Part shown: positions 48,867 to 56,923 of the stretch, piece after piece
Position numbering within the stretch: position 1 is the stretch's first letter
Layout of the letters: each line of letters begins with the position of its first letter
DNA from: Pseudomonadota bacterium
GTDB lineage: Bacteria > Pseudomonadota > Gammaproteobacteria > Xanthomonadales > Xanthomonadaceae
Direction: 5' to 3'
DNA length: 64,000 nucleotides
Assembly (NCBI GenBank): GCA_018242485.1
Contig: JAFEBV010000042.1
Location: 1-64,000, forward strand
Translations under genes and position numbers: made by a program
Notes under the pieces: model-generated
Seen by the model: the letters and a program-made list of their open reading frames with translations, nothing else
Databases searched by the model: none
What the model was told of the DNA's origin: nothing

Positions 48867-48990
48867 CCGCCCCCGGATCGAGTCCGGGGCAGGCTCTGCG
48901 GGCACCTTCCCCCGGAGGGGGAAGGGAATAACAGCCTCTCCCTCCGGGAGAGGCCGACGCGCCGCAGGCGCGGCGGGTGAGGGAATGCAA
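48862..48990. repeat. Dispersed repeat (type A) between mltB and rlpA
   Basis: The copy contains CACCTTCCCCCGGAGGGGGA, CCTCTCCCTCCGGGAGAGG and GGCGGGTGAGGGAATG, with an inserted palindrome around GGATCGAGTCCGGGGCAGG. Its outer CCTCATCCGC on the plus strand is the complement of the rlpA start region (GGATGAGGG). Confidence 0.88.
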
Positions 48991-49027
48991 TGTCCCGTTG
49001 CCGACACGCTGCATGCGCCGGTAGCGC

Positions 49028-50095
49028 TCATGGCGCCGGCACGTCGGGATCCTTTCCGGCGATCGCCTCGGCGAGCTGGTAGACCGCCATCGCGTACATC
49101 GGAGAGCGGTTGTAGCGGGTGATCGAATAGAAATTCTGGAACACGATCCAGTCTTCCATGCCGTCCGCGCCATCCAGGGTGAGCAGCGAGCCCAGCATCG
49201 GCTGGCCGAGCGAGAACTTCGGTTTGTAGCCTTTCTGTTCGAGGTCGGCGAGCGAGTATTTTGGGGTGAAATCGTCGGGCGCGAAGGCGATCGTCGCCGG
49301 GTCGTGGATTGCAGGCACCGCCACCGGTTGGCCTTTCTGCCAGCCGTTGGCGACGAAGTAGTTGGCGACCGAGGCGAACAGGTCGGGCATCGAGCCGCCG
49401 AACAGGTCGATATGGCCGTCGCCATCGCCGTCCACCGCGTACTGGCGGTAACTCGAGGGCATGAACTGGCCCCAGCCCATCGCCCCGGCGTAGCTGCCGG
49501 TCAGGCCGGTGACGGCGAAGTGCTGCTCGTGGGCCAGCGCGAACAACTGCGCGAGCTGGTCGCGGAAGAAGGCCTGGCGGTCGTCCTCCTTCTGCGCCTT
49601 GGCCGGATCGCCGCTGCGCGGATACCAGAACGCCAGCGTGTACAGCGCATCGAGCACGCGGTAGCTGCCGGTGTTGCCGCCGTAGCCGGTTTCCACGCCG
49701 ATGATCGCGCAGATCAGTTCGGCCGGCACGCCGGTGGCGTCCTGCACCTTCTGCAATTCCTTGCGGTGCGCGGCGAAGAACGCGCGACCGGCGGCGATGC
49801 GTGCGCGGGTCACGAAGATCGGGCGGTACTGCTTCCACGTCTTCACCGCTTCGGCCGGGCGCGACATCGCGTTGACGATGCTTTGCCGGTAATGCGCCTG
49901 CGCCAGCGTGGCGAGGATCTGGTCGGCGTCGAGGTGGTAGGTCTTCGCGGTCTGCTGGGCGAAGTCGTCGAGAACCGCCTGCGGCGGTGGCGGCGGGTCG
50001 GCGGCCAGCACGGGCGCGGCGGACAGCGCGCAGGTCAGGGCGATGGCGAGCGCGGCGGCGCGCGGCGCGGAGAGGGTGCGGAGGAGGAGATTCAT
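49028..50095 (-). CDS. mltB: Membrane-bound lytic murein transglycosylase B
   Basis: This 355-residue enzyme cleaves the MurNAc-GlcNAc bond, forming anhydromuropeptides that NagZ later trims. It starts at ATG 50095 with a signal peptide (LLRTLSAPRAAALAIALTCA) that ends in an ordinary cleavage site and not a lipobox, so it may be periplasmic. The catalytic glutamate lies in GVETGYGGNTG, followed by AGAMGWGQFMPSSYRQYAVDGDGDG. It is paired with rlpA downstream, as in many gammaproteobacteria. Confidence 0.95.
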   Translation of the reverse strand: MNLLLRTLSAPRAAALAIALTCALSAAPVLAADPPPPPQAVLDDFAQQTAKTYHLDADQILATLAQAHYRQSIVNAMSRPAEAVKTWKQYRPIFVTRARIAAGRAFFAAHRKELQKVQDATGVPAELICAIIGVETGYGGNTGSYRVLDALYTLAFWYPRSGDPAKAQKEDDRQAFFRDQLAQLFALAHEQHFAVTGLTGSYAGAMGWGQFMPSSYRQYAVDGDGDGHIDLFGGSMPDLFASVANYFVANGWQKGQPVAVPAIHDPATIAFAPDDFTPKYSLADLEQKGYKPKFSLGQPMLGSLLTLDGADGMEDWIVFQNFYSITRYNRSPMYAMAVYQLAEAIAGKDPDVPAP

Positions 50096-50255
50096 GGGTG
50101 CGAATCTAGCATGCGCGGCGGCCTGCGATGGCTGAATGAAATACCGAACTCGGGGTGGATGCACGCACATGCCGCAGGGCGCGGCCAACCGCGCTACCAT
50201 GCCGGCCCCGATGCGGCGGCGCGCCGTCGCGTCGCCATCCCCCACGGAGTCCACG

Positions 50256-51188
50256 ATGTCGGCACTGATCTGCGGTTCGCTCGCCTACGACACCATCATG
50301 GTGTTCCAGGATCGGTTCAAGAACCACATCCTGCCCGACAAGGTGCACATGCTGAATGTGTCTTTCCTCGTGCCCGACATGCGCCGCGAGTTCGGCGGCT
50401 GCGCCGGCAACATCGCCTATAACCTCAAGCTGCTCGGCGGCGAGCCGGTACCGATGGCCACGGTCGGGCAGGACTTCGCCCCGTACCGCGCGCATTTCGA
50501 GGCCTGCGGCATCCGCCTCGACCACGTGAAGGAACTGCCCGGGCAGTTCACCGCGCAGGGCTTCATCACCACCGATCTGGACGCCAACCAGATCACCGCC
50601 TTCCATCCCGGCGCGATGATGCAGGCGCACGCAAACCATGTCGGCGACGTGGCCGGCGTGCGCATCGGCATCGTCGGCCCCGATGGTCGCGAGGCGATGC
50701 TGCAACACGCGCGCGACTTCGCCCGGCATGGCATCCCCTTCATCTTCGATCCCGGGCAGGCGATTCCGCTGTTCTCCGGCGAGGAGTTCCGCGCCTTCAT
50801 CGAGCAGGCCACCTATGTAACCGTGAACGATTACGAATCCAGCCTGCTGCACGAGCGCACCGGCTGGAGTGCGGAGGCGATCGCCGGCAAGGTGAAAGCC
50901 TACATCGTCACCCGCGGCCAGCACGGCTCGCTGATCCTCGCCGACGGCCAGCAGCACCATGTCCCGGTCGCAAAGGCGCAGGGGGTGATCGACCCCACCG
51001 GCTGCGGCGATGCCTACCGCGCCGGGCTGCTGTTCGGCATCGACAAGGGCTGCGATTGGCCGACCACCGGCCGCATCGCCTCGCTGATGGGCGCGTTGAA
51101 AGTCGCGCATCCGGGCACCCAGAACCAGCGTTTCGATTACGCACAGTTTGCGGCGCATTTCCGCGAGCAGTTCGGGTATGCGCTGTAG
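50256..51188 (+). CDS. PfkB-family carbohydrate kinase, probably adenosine kinase
   Basis: This 310-residue ribokinase-fold protein has the N-terminal ICGSLAYDTIMVFQDRF, the glycine pair REFGGCAGNIAYNLKLLG and the C-terminal signature DPTGCGDAYRAGLLFGI with the catalytic aspartate. Bacterial proteins of this subgroup are mostly annotated adenosine kinase, which would recycle adenosine from S-adenosylhomocysteine breakdown; other nucleosides or sugars cannot be excluded. GGAG lies eight bases before ATG 50256. It is divergent from mltB. Confidence 0.88.
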   Translation: MSALICGSLAYDTIMVFQDRFKNHILPDKVHMLNVSFLVPDMRREFGGCAGNIAYNLKLLGGEPVPMATVGQDFAPYRAHFEACGIRLDHVKELPGQFTAQGFITTDLDANQITAFHPGAMMQAHANHVGDVAGVRIGIVGPDGREAMLQHARDFARHGIPFIFDPGQAIPLFSGEEFRAFIEQATYVTVNDYESSLLHERTGWSAEAIAGKVKAYIVTRGQHGSLILADGQQHHVPVAKAQGVIDPTGCGDAYRAGLLFGIDKGCDWPTTGRIASLMGALKVAHPGTQNQRFDYAQFAAHFREQFGYAL

Positions 51189-51192
51189 TAGC

Positions 51193-51252
51193 GGGACTCG
51201 GGACTCGGGGCTCGGGGCTCGGGGCTCGGGAAGCGGGAAGCGGGAAGCGAAG
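51193..51252. repeat. Mixed heptanucleotide array after adenosine kinase
   Basis: Eight consecutive 7-bp units follow the kinase stop: two GGGACTC, three GGGGCTC and three GGGAAGC, then a GAAG remnant. The blocks share period and phase but not sequence, as if successive units had spread by slippage. The array lies between the adenosine kinase stop and the convergent SafE-type gene. Confidence 0.95.
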
Positions 51253-51289
51253 TCGGCCAGATGGTGAAGCGCGCAAAAGGGTGTTGATC

Positions 51290-52012
51290 TCACGATGCCT
51301 TGCACGCAAACGGCAGGCAGGCATGCATCCAGTGCATGGGCGGCAGCCACGGGCCGGCGAGGGTGAGCGCGGCGGCGAGCAGCAGGGCCGTGCCGGCGAT
51401 GCGACGGGCGGCGGGTTTGGCGGAGAAGCCGGCGAAGCTCTGCGCGCCGAAGGCGACCAGAAACATCGATGGCAGGGTGCCCAGCCCGAACGCGGCCATG
51501 GTCGCCGCGCCTTGCACTGCGCTGCCGCGCAGGGCGGCGATCAGCAGCACGGTATAAACGAAGCCGCAGGGCATCCAGCCCCAGAGCATGCCGAAGGCCA
51601 GCGCGCGCGGCAGGCTGGTCACCGGCAGCAGGCGGCGGCCGAGCGGGGCGATGCGCTGCCACAGGCGATGGCCGAGGCGAAAGCCCGGATCGCGCACGCG
51701 GCCGAAGGCGACCAGTGCGCCCAGCAACAACGCTGCGGCCGAGAGCGCGCGCAGCGTGCGGCGCACGGCTTCGATGTCGAGCACGCCGATCAGCGCGCCG
51801 AGCGCGCCGGACAGCAACAGCCCGGCCAGTGCGTAGGACAGCGCACGGCCGACTTGGTAGCCGATCAGCAACAGCGGTCGTGGACGGCCATCGGCACGTT
51901 TCGCGGTGGCGATTCCCAGCGCGGCGGAGATGCCGCCGCACATCACGATGCAATGCCCACTGGCAGCCAGCCCCAGCAGCAGCGCGGCGAGCAGGGTGAG
52001 GCTGTCGGTCAC
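51290..52012 (-). CDS. SafE/TauE-type membrane protein of the cbb3 oxidase locus
   Basis: This 240-residue protein has about six membrane helices and the motif LAASGHCIVMCGGI near residue 20, plus a second cysteine segment WGWMPCGFVYT, as in the DsbD-like/sulfite-exporter group found with cco genes. Relatives near ccoI and ccoS are thought to help copper supply or cytochrome assembly, but the function is unproven. Its start overlaps the ccoS stop by four bases. Confidence 0.85.
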   Translation of the reverse strand: MTDSLTLLAALLLGLAASGHCIVMCGGISAALGIATAKRADGRPRPLLLIGYQVGRALSYALAGLLLSGALGALIGVLDIEAVRRTLRALSAAALLLGALVAFGRVRDPGFRLGHRLWQRIAPLGRRLLPVTSLPRALAFGMLWGWMPCGFVYTVLLIAALRGSAVQGAATMAAFGLGTLPSMFLVAFGAQSFAGFSAKPAARRIAGTALLLAAALTLAGPWLPPMHWMHACLPFACKAS

Positions 52013-52326
52013 GGCGCGGCGTTCCCGGAGTCGTCCGTTGCATCATTGCTGGAAGACGCTTGTGCGGACTTCGCGTCGGCAGCGTCATCGTCGCCGTGCG
52101 TCGCATGGGATGTCGCAATCGCATGCGCAGCCGATGGCGTCGTCATCGACTCCACGGTCGTGTCGGCCGTGTCCTTGGTTGGCGGATTCGGATCATCCAG
52201 CAACGGCAGCAGCTTGGGCGTGTCCAGGTCGTCGAACTGGTCGTGATCCACCGCCCAGAAAAAGGCGACGAGTGCGCCGATCAGCAGCAGGATCGACAGC
52301 GGGATCATCACCACGAGGATGTTCAT
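52009..52326 (-). CDS. ccoS: cbb3 oxidase assembly protein CcoS
   Basis: This 105-residue protein has a single N-terminal membrane helix (ILVVMIPLSILLLIGALVAFFWAV) followed by the CcoS signature DHDQFDDLDTP. Its C-terminal half, rich in Thr, Ala, Asp and Ser, is longer than in typical CcoS (about 50-70 residues). CcoS is required to load copper and haem into CcoN. It overlaps both ccoI and the SafE-type gene by four bases. Confidence 0.9.
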   Translation of the reverse strand: MNILVVMIPLSILLLIGALVAFFWAVDHDQFDDLDTPKLLPLLDDPNPPTKDTADTTVESMTTPSAAHAIATSHATHGDDDAADAKSAQASSSNDATDDSGNAAP

Positions 52327-55300
52327 GGCGTCGTGCTCGCCAGTGCGGGTGTCGATGTGGATGCAGGCGTCGCCGGCAGATGCCGTCCGATGCGCAGCGC
52401 GTTGAGGATCACCCCCAGCGAACTGGCCGACATGCCGATCGCGGCCAGCCACGGCGGCACGAAGCCCAGCGCGCCCAATGGCACCACCGCGAGGTTGTAA
52501 ACCAGCGCCCAGCGCTGGTTCTGGCGCAGCACGGCCAGCGTTTCGCAGGCGATGGCACGCGCCTGCGCGAGCGCCGGCAGGTGGCTGCCGTCGAGCACGA
52601 TATCGCCGGCGGCCTGCGCCAGCTCCGCGCCCGATGCCAGCGCGATGGCGACATCGGCCCCGGCCAGCACCGGCGCATCGTTGATGCCGTCGCCCACCGC
52701 CAACACGCGTGCACCCTGCGCGCGCAGGGCGTGCAGGCGTTCGAGCTTGTCCGCCGGGCGCATGCGCGCATGCCAGGTGTCGATGCCCAACCGCTGCGCG
52801 ATCGCGGCGACTTTGGATTGCGCGTCGCCGCTGGCGATCTCGATGATGACGCCATCGACGCGCAGCGCGTCCAGCGCCTCGTGCGCGCCGGCGCGCAGGC
52901 GCTCGCGCAGGGTGAAGGTGGCGAGGAGGTGGCCGTCTTCGGTGAGGAGGAGGGCGGCGTCGCTGTTCAGGTCAAGCGTCGCCCCCACCCCAGCCCTCCC
53001 CCGCAGGCGGGGGAGGGGGTGTTCCGTCGATACCGGATGATTCGCCGATCGTTGGGAAAGGGTGTCGATTTTCGAAATCGAAGGGTTTTCAGACCTTTCC
53101 GACGAGGATGCTGCGTTGCCCAGACTGACTATTTCTGGAGAATCGATTGCGAGCTTGTCTCCTTCCCCCGCTTGCGGGGGAAGGTCGGGATGGGGGTGTG
53201 GGGTGCCTGGAAGATTCGGCGCGTCCAGATTCGATGCGGCCATCGCCCCCACCCCAACCCTTCCCCGTAAACGGGGGAGGGAGTCTTCTGGCGTGGCTGG
53301 CGGGTCTCCTTCCCCAGCTTGCGGGGGGTGATGAGGCGCGCTTGCGAACTGCCGGGGGCAGTTCGCGCGCTGAAGAACGCCCGGCAGGGCTGGTAGGTCG
53401 GGATGGGGGAAGGGTGTAGTGCTTGAAAACGTCGCGACTTGATACTTCATTCCCTCATCTGCCCTGCGGGCACCTTCCCCCAAAGGGGGAAGGGGGTCTG
53501 AAATCGCAATGTCCAAGTTGATGGGGTCGGGGCAGATCGGAACGACATTTCCCCGAAACAGCTCAGTTTCTGATGTGGTTCGTAGCGCAAACGCCCGCTG
53601 CCCCAGCCGCAGGCGACGGCCTTCGACCGTGCCCTCGATACCGCCGCCGACCACGGTGCGCACGTCGCTGGCTGTGTGTGCAGGCAGTCCTTCGGCGGCG
53701 CGCGCCAGCGCCAGCGACAGCGGATGCCGGCTGCCACGCGCCAGCGCGGCGGCCAGCGCCAGTGCGGCATCCGCAGCAGTGGCATCCGTGGCAACGGCAT
53801 TCGCAGCAGCGGCATCGGTAGCAGTGGCATCCGTAGCAGCGCGGGTGTCGCAGGCGGCCAGAGCGAGTTCGGGTTCGGTCAGCGTGCCGGTCTTGTCGAA
53901 CACCGCATGCGTGGCCAGGGCGAGGTTCTCGATCGCATCGGTGTGCACTACGAACACCCCGCGCGCGGCCAGCACCGACAGCGCGCGGGTGAGCGCGGCC
54001 GGCACCGCCAGCGCGAAGGCGCAGGGGCAGGAGACGACGAGCACGGCGAGGGTGGCGGTGAGTGCGCGCGCGGGATCGACGAAGCTCCAGCCGATCGCGC
54101 AGATCGCCGCGAGGCCGAGCACGCGGGCGACGAAGCCGGCGGCCATGCGCTCGCCGGTCTGCGCCAGCCGCGGGCGCTGGCTCTGCGCGCGTGCCACCAG
54201 CGCGGCGATGCCGGCCAGCGCGGTGTCGGCGCCGACGCGGGCGATGCGCGCCACCACCGGCCCCTCCAGCACGATGCTGCCGCCGACCAGATCGTCGCCG
54301 GCGCGTTTGGGCACCGGTACGGATTCGCCGCTGAGCAGGGATTCATCTACCCGGCAGGAAGACGACTCAAGCACGCCATCGGCGGGCACGCGCTCGCCCT
54401 GCGCGACCTGCACGCGGTCGCCGACGACGAGTTCCATCGCGCCGATGCGTTCGATCCGGCCCGCATCGTCGAGACGATCGGCAAACGCGGGAGCCAGCCG
54501 CGCCATCGCATCGGCGAGATGGCCGGCACGGTGGCGGGCGCGCATCTCCAGATAACGCCCGGACAGCAGGAAGAACACGAACATGCTGACCGAATCGAAA
54601 TACACCTCGCCGCCGCCGCGCAAGGCTTCCACGATGCTGGCCGCGTAGATCAGCGCGATGGCCAGCGCCACCGGCACGTCCATGCCCAGCGTGCGCGCGC
54701 GCAACGCGCGCACCGCGCCGGCGAAGAACGGCGCGGCCGCGTAGAACACCACCGGCGTGGCAACCAGCAGGCCCAGCCAGCGCATGCCCTGCCGGGTGGC
54801 CGGATCCATCGTGGTGAACGCGCCCAGATACAACGCACTGGCGTACATCATCGCCTGCATCGCGCCGAATCCGGCCACCACCAGCCGCTTGAGCGCGCTG
54901 CGCGCTTCGCGCTGGCGGCTGTCGTCGAGTGCGGCGGCATCCAGTGGCAGCGCGGCGTAGCCGGTGCGCGCGAGTGCGGCCAGTACACCGGACAAATCGG
55001 TGCGCTGCGGATCGAACACCACCCGCGCGCGGCGCGCGGCGGCGTTCACCTGTACGGTCGTTACGCCGTTCACCGCGCCCAGCGCGCGCTCGATCAGCCA
55101 CACGCAGGCCGCGCAGCGGATGCCGTCGATGAGCAGCAACACTTCGCGGCGATCGCCGGCGAGTTCGCGCACGACGTGGCGCGCCAGCTCGGGACGATTC
55201 CATGCCTGCGTGCTGCGTTCGCTGCTGGCCGGGTCGGATGGACGCAGGGCGGGCGTGCTGCGCAGGCGGTAGTAGTCGGCCAGCCCGAGATGGTCGATCC

Positions 55301-55421
55301 ATTCGGCGGCGGCGCGGCAGCCATGGCAGCACACCGCGTGCTCGACGCCAGCGATGCGCGCGCGGGGCGGATCGGGCGGCAGCGGCTGCCCGCAGTGCCA
55401 GCAGTCCATGGCAGCGGTCAT
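52323..55421 (-). CDS. ccoI: Copper-transporting P-type ATPase CcoI (FixI) with large repeat-derived insertion
   Basis: This 1032-residue protein is about 200 residues longer than usual CcoI/FixI, which supplies copper for the cbb3 oxidase. In order it has an N-terminal cysteine module (CWHC, CCHGC), a heavy-metal domain (GIRCAACVWLIERAL), actuator loop LSGESVPVPKR, copper channel motif SCPCAFALAVP, phosphorylation site DKTGTLTEP, nucleotide-site RGSRHPLSLAL and hinge GDGINDAPVLAGAD. All catalytic motifs are intact. Residues about 614-819, between GQRAFAL and DAALLLTEDGHLL in the nucleotide domain, are translated dispersed repeats. An Ala/Thr/Asp tract precedes this near residues 527-553. ATG 55421 overlaps the ccoH-like stop. 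Confidence 0.93.
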   Translation of the reverse strand: MTAAMDCWHCGQPLPPDPPRARIAGVEHAVCCHGCRAAAEWIDHLGLADYYRLRSTPALRPSDPASSERSTQAWNRPELARHVVRELAGDRREVLLLIDGIRCAACVWLIERALGAVNGVTTVQVNAAARRARVVFDPQRTDLSGVLAALARTGYAALPLDAAALDDSRQREARSALKRLVVAGFGAMQAMMYASALYLGAFTTMDPATRQGMRWLGLLVATPVVFYAAAPFFAGAVRALRARTLGMDVPVALAIALIYAASIVEALRGGGEVYFDSVSMFVFFLLSGRYLEMRARHRAGHLADAMARLAPAFADRLDDAGRIERIGAMELVVGDRVQVAQGERVPADGVLESSSCRVDESLLSGESVPVPKRAGDDLVGGSIVLEGPVVARIARVGADTALAGIAALVARAQSQRPRLAQTGERMAAGFVARVLGLAAICAIGWSFVDPARALTATLAVLVVSCPCAFALAVPAALTRALSVLAARGVFVVHTDAIENLALATHAVFDKTGTLTEPELALAACDTRAATDATATDAAAANAVATDATAADAALALAAALARGSRHPLSLALARAAEGLPAHTASDVRTVVGGGIEGTVEGRRLRLGQRAFALRTTSETELFRGNVVPICPDPINLDIAISDPLPPLGEGARRADEGMKYQVATFSSTTPFPHPDLPALPGVLQRANCPRQFASAPHHPPQAGEGDPPATPEDSLPRLRGRVGVGAMAASNLDAPNLPGTPHPHPDLPPQAGEGDKLAIDSPEIVSLGNAASSSERSENPSISKIDTLSQRSANHPVSTEHPLPRLRGRAGVGATLDLNSDAALLLTEDGHLLATFTLRERLRAGAHEALDALRVDGVIIEIASGDAQSKVAAIAQRLGIDTWHARMRPADKLERLHALRAQGARVLAVGDGINDAPVLAGADVAIALASGAELAQAAGDIVLDGSHLPALAQARAIACETLAVLRQNQRWALVYNLAVVPLGALGFVPPWLAAIGMSASSLGVILNALRIGRHLPATPASTSTPALASTTP
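52983..53500. repeat. Cluster of dispersed repeats inside ccoI
   Basis: At least four type B modules (C-rich/G-rich pairs near 52985-53025, 53155-53195, 53245-53285 and 53295-53410) and one type A module (CCCTCATCTGCCCTGCGGGC near 53453) lie head to tail or inverted within about 520 bp. All are read through in the ccoI frame without a stop. Translated products include [18 protein letters not shown] (twice) and PRLRGR (twice). Confidence 0.88.
53762..53842. repeat. Low-complexity tandem tract in ccoI
   Basis: Short repeats related to GCAGTGGCATCCGTAGCA recur about five times and encode an Ala/Thr/Asp-rich tract (ATDATATDAAAANAVATDA). The tract lies between the phosphorylation site and the HP motif, in the nucleotide domain. 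Confidence 0.85.
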
Positions 55422-55672
55422 GGCGATGCCGGTGGTGATGGTGGCGGCGCTGGCTTCGGCGCTACGCGACTGGATGGATGCGCAAGCGGCATGTCCAGCA
55501 CCTTGAGGCCGTGATGCGGTAGCGGTGGGTCGGCGTGACGACTGGCGACGACGATGATCCAGATGCAGCCAGCGATGGAGGCGGCGAACACGCCGATGCC
55601 CAGCCAGACGATGCCTTGGCGGTACCACGCGCTCGCCGTCGAGGTGGAGCGCTTGTCAGGGTCCGCCCTCAT
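55418..55672 (-). CDS. Short FixH/CcoH-like membrane protein
   Basis: This 84-residue protein has one membrane helix (GIVWLGIGVFAASIAGCIWIIV) and a proline-rich C-terminus. Its place between ccoP and ccoI, with a four-base overlap into ccoI, is that of ccoH/fixH, and WYRQGIVWLGIGVFAAS resembles the FixH membrane segment, but the periplasmic domain of FixH is missing. The only plausible start, ATG 55672, falls within the dispersed repeat at 55664. It may be a shortened functional CcoH or a decayed one. Confidence 0.6.
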   Translation of the reverse strand: MRADPDKRSTSTASAWYRQGIVWLGIGVFAASIAGCIWIIVVASRHADPPLPHHGLKVLDMPLAHPSSRVAPKPAPPPSPPASP

Positions 55673-55712
55673 CCGGCGCTGCGTGCCACCTTCTCCCGGG
55701 GGGAGAAGGGAT
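55664..55712. repeat. Dispersed repeat (type A) between ccoP and ccoH-like gene
   Basis: CGCCCTCATCCGGCGCTGCG followed by TGCCACCTTCTCCCGGGGGG and AGAAGGG is one type A module. Read on the minus strand, its conserved GGATGAGGG contains the start codon of the ccoH-like gene. Confidence 0.85.
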
Positions 55713-55838
55713 GGCGATGCGGCGGTGTTGGATTGCTCATCCATCCGCAGATTCGGGGCTCCCGGATTCGAACTATCGCGCACCGTGTCGCCGATGTGGG
55801 AAATATTTCCCAAACGTACCGGCGGTATGGCCGCATCG

Positions 55839-56750
55839 CTACCGCGTATTGGTCGGGTCACCGTGGGAGAGCGAATAGACATAGGCGGCGACCACGCGCG
55901 CATCCTGCTCGCCCAGGCGTGCGCGCCACGCGGGCATGATGCCGCCGCGGCCGTCGCGGATGGTGGTCTCGACGGTGTCCAGATCGCCGCCGTACAGCCA
56001 GATGGTATCGGTCAGGTTGGGTGCGCCGATGGCCTGATTGCCCTTGCCGTCGGTGCCGTGGCAGCCGGCGCAGACCGCGAAGTTGGGCTGGCCGGCGGCG
56101 GCCTTGGCCTTGTCGTGCGGCGCGCCGGACAGGCTGAGCACGTAGTTGGCGAGGTTGGCCACGCCGTCCTCGCCGAACTGCGCGCCCCACGCCGGCATGG
56201 TGCCGTGGCGGCCGTCGAGGATGCTGGTGAGGATGTCGTCCCCCTTGCCGCCGTACAGCCAGTCGTTGTCGGTCAGGTTGGGCGCGCCCAGCAGCGGGTT
56301 GCCGTGCGCGTTGCGGCCGTGGCAGGCGGCGCAGTTGTCGCGGAACAGCACCTCGCCCATCGCCAGCGCCTCGGGATCTTGCGCGAGCTTTTCCACCGGA
56401 TAGCCGGACAGGCCCTGCATCAGCTTGGCCAGCCGCGCGTCGTTGCTCGCGGTTTCCTGCGCCAGTTGCTTGTGCGAGGTCCAGCCCAGATAACCGCTGT
56501 GCTTGCCGAAACCCGGATAGCGCGCGAGGTAGATGAAGGCGGCGATGAACATCGCCAGCGACAGCGCGATCCACCAGCGCGGCAGCCGGTGCAGGCCCTC
56601 GCGCAGCACGCCATGCGCCCAGACGTGGCCGGTGGTGCCGTCGGGCAGGGTCGGGATCTTGGCGCGCGGTGCCCACAGGAACAGGAAGAACGTCAGCCCC
56701 ATGTTGAACACGATCAGGACGATCACCCACCACGACCAGAAATCGCTCAT
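55839..56750 (-). CDS. ccoP: cbb3-type cytochrome c oxidase subunit III (dihaem)
   Basis: This 303-residue membrane-anchored protein passes electrons into the oxidase. It has two N-terminal helices (WWVIVLIVFNMGLTFFLFLW and WWIALSLAMFIAAFIYLA) and two cytochrome c domains with haem sites CAACH and CAGCH and ligand methionines in GTMPAWG and GIMPAWR. ATG 56750 overlaps the ccoQ stop. A 166-bp gap containing a repeat separates it from the ccoH-like gene. Confidence 0.97.
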   Translation of the reverse strand: MSDFWSWWVIVLIVFNMGLTFFLFLWAPRAKIPTLPDGTTGHVWAHGVLREGLHRLPRWWIALSLAMFIAAFIYLARYPGFGKHSGYLGWTSHKQLAQETASNDARLAKLMQGLSGYPVEKLAQDPEALAMGEVLFRDNCAACHGRNAHGNPLLGAPNLTDNDWLYGGKGDDILTSILDGRHGTMPAWGAQFGEDGVANLANYVLSLSGAPHDKAKAAAGQPNFAVCAGCHGTDGKGNQAIGAPNLTDTIWLYGGDLDTVETTIRDGRGGIMPAWRARLGEQDARVVAAYVYSLSHGDPTNTR

Positions 56751-56923
56751 GGCCGATCCTCCGTGGCGGTGGCGGCGGGCGCGTCGTCCTCCATCGGCAG
56801 CTTCGCCAGCTCGTCGAAGTTGCGTTTGTGCCAGGGCATCCACGCCCACACCCAGATGCCGATGAAGATCAGCATCATGGCGATGATGAAACCGCCGGCG
56901 ATCGGGCCCCAGATCGGATTCAT
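56747..56923 (-). CDS. ccoQ: cbb3-type oxidase subunit CcoQ
   Basis: This 58-residue protein starts [20 protein letters not shown], one membrane helix, followed by [22 protein letters not shown]. Small size, single helix and position between ccoO and ccoP identify it as CcoQ, which stabilises the complex. It overlaps ccoO and ccoP by four bases each. Confidence 0.92.
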   Translation of the reverse strand: MNPIWGPIAGGFIIAMMLIFIGIWVWAWMPWHKRNFDELAKLPMEDDAPAATATEDRP

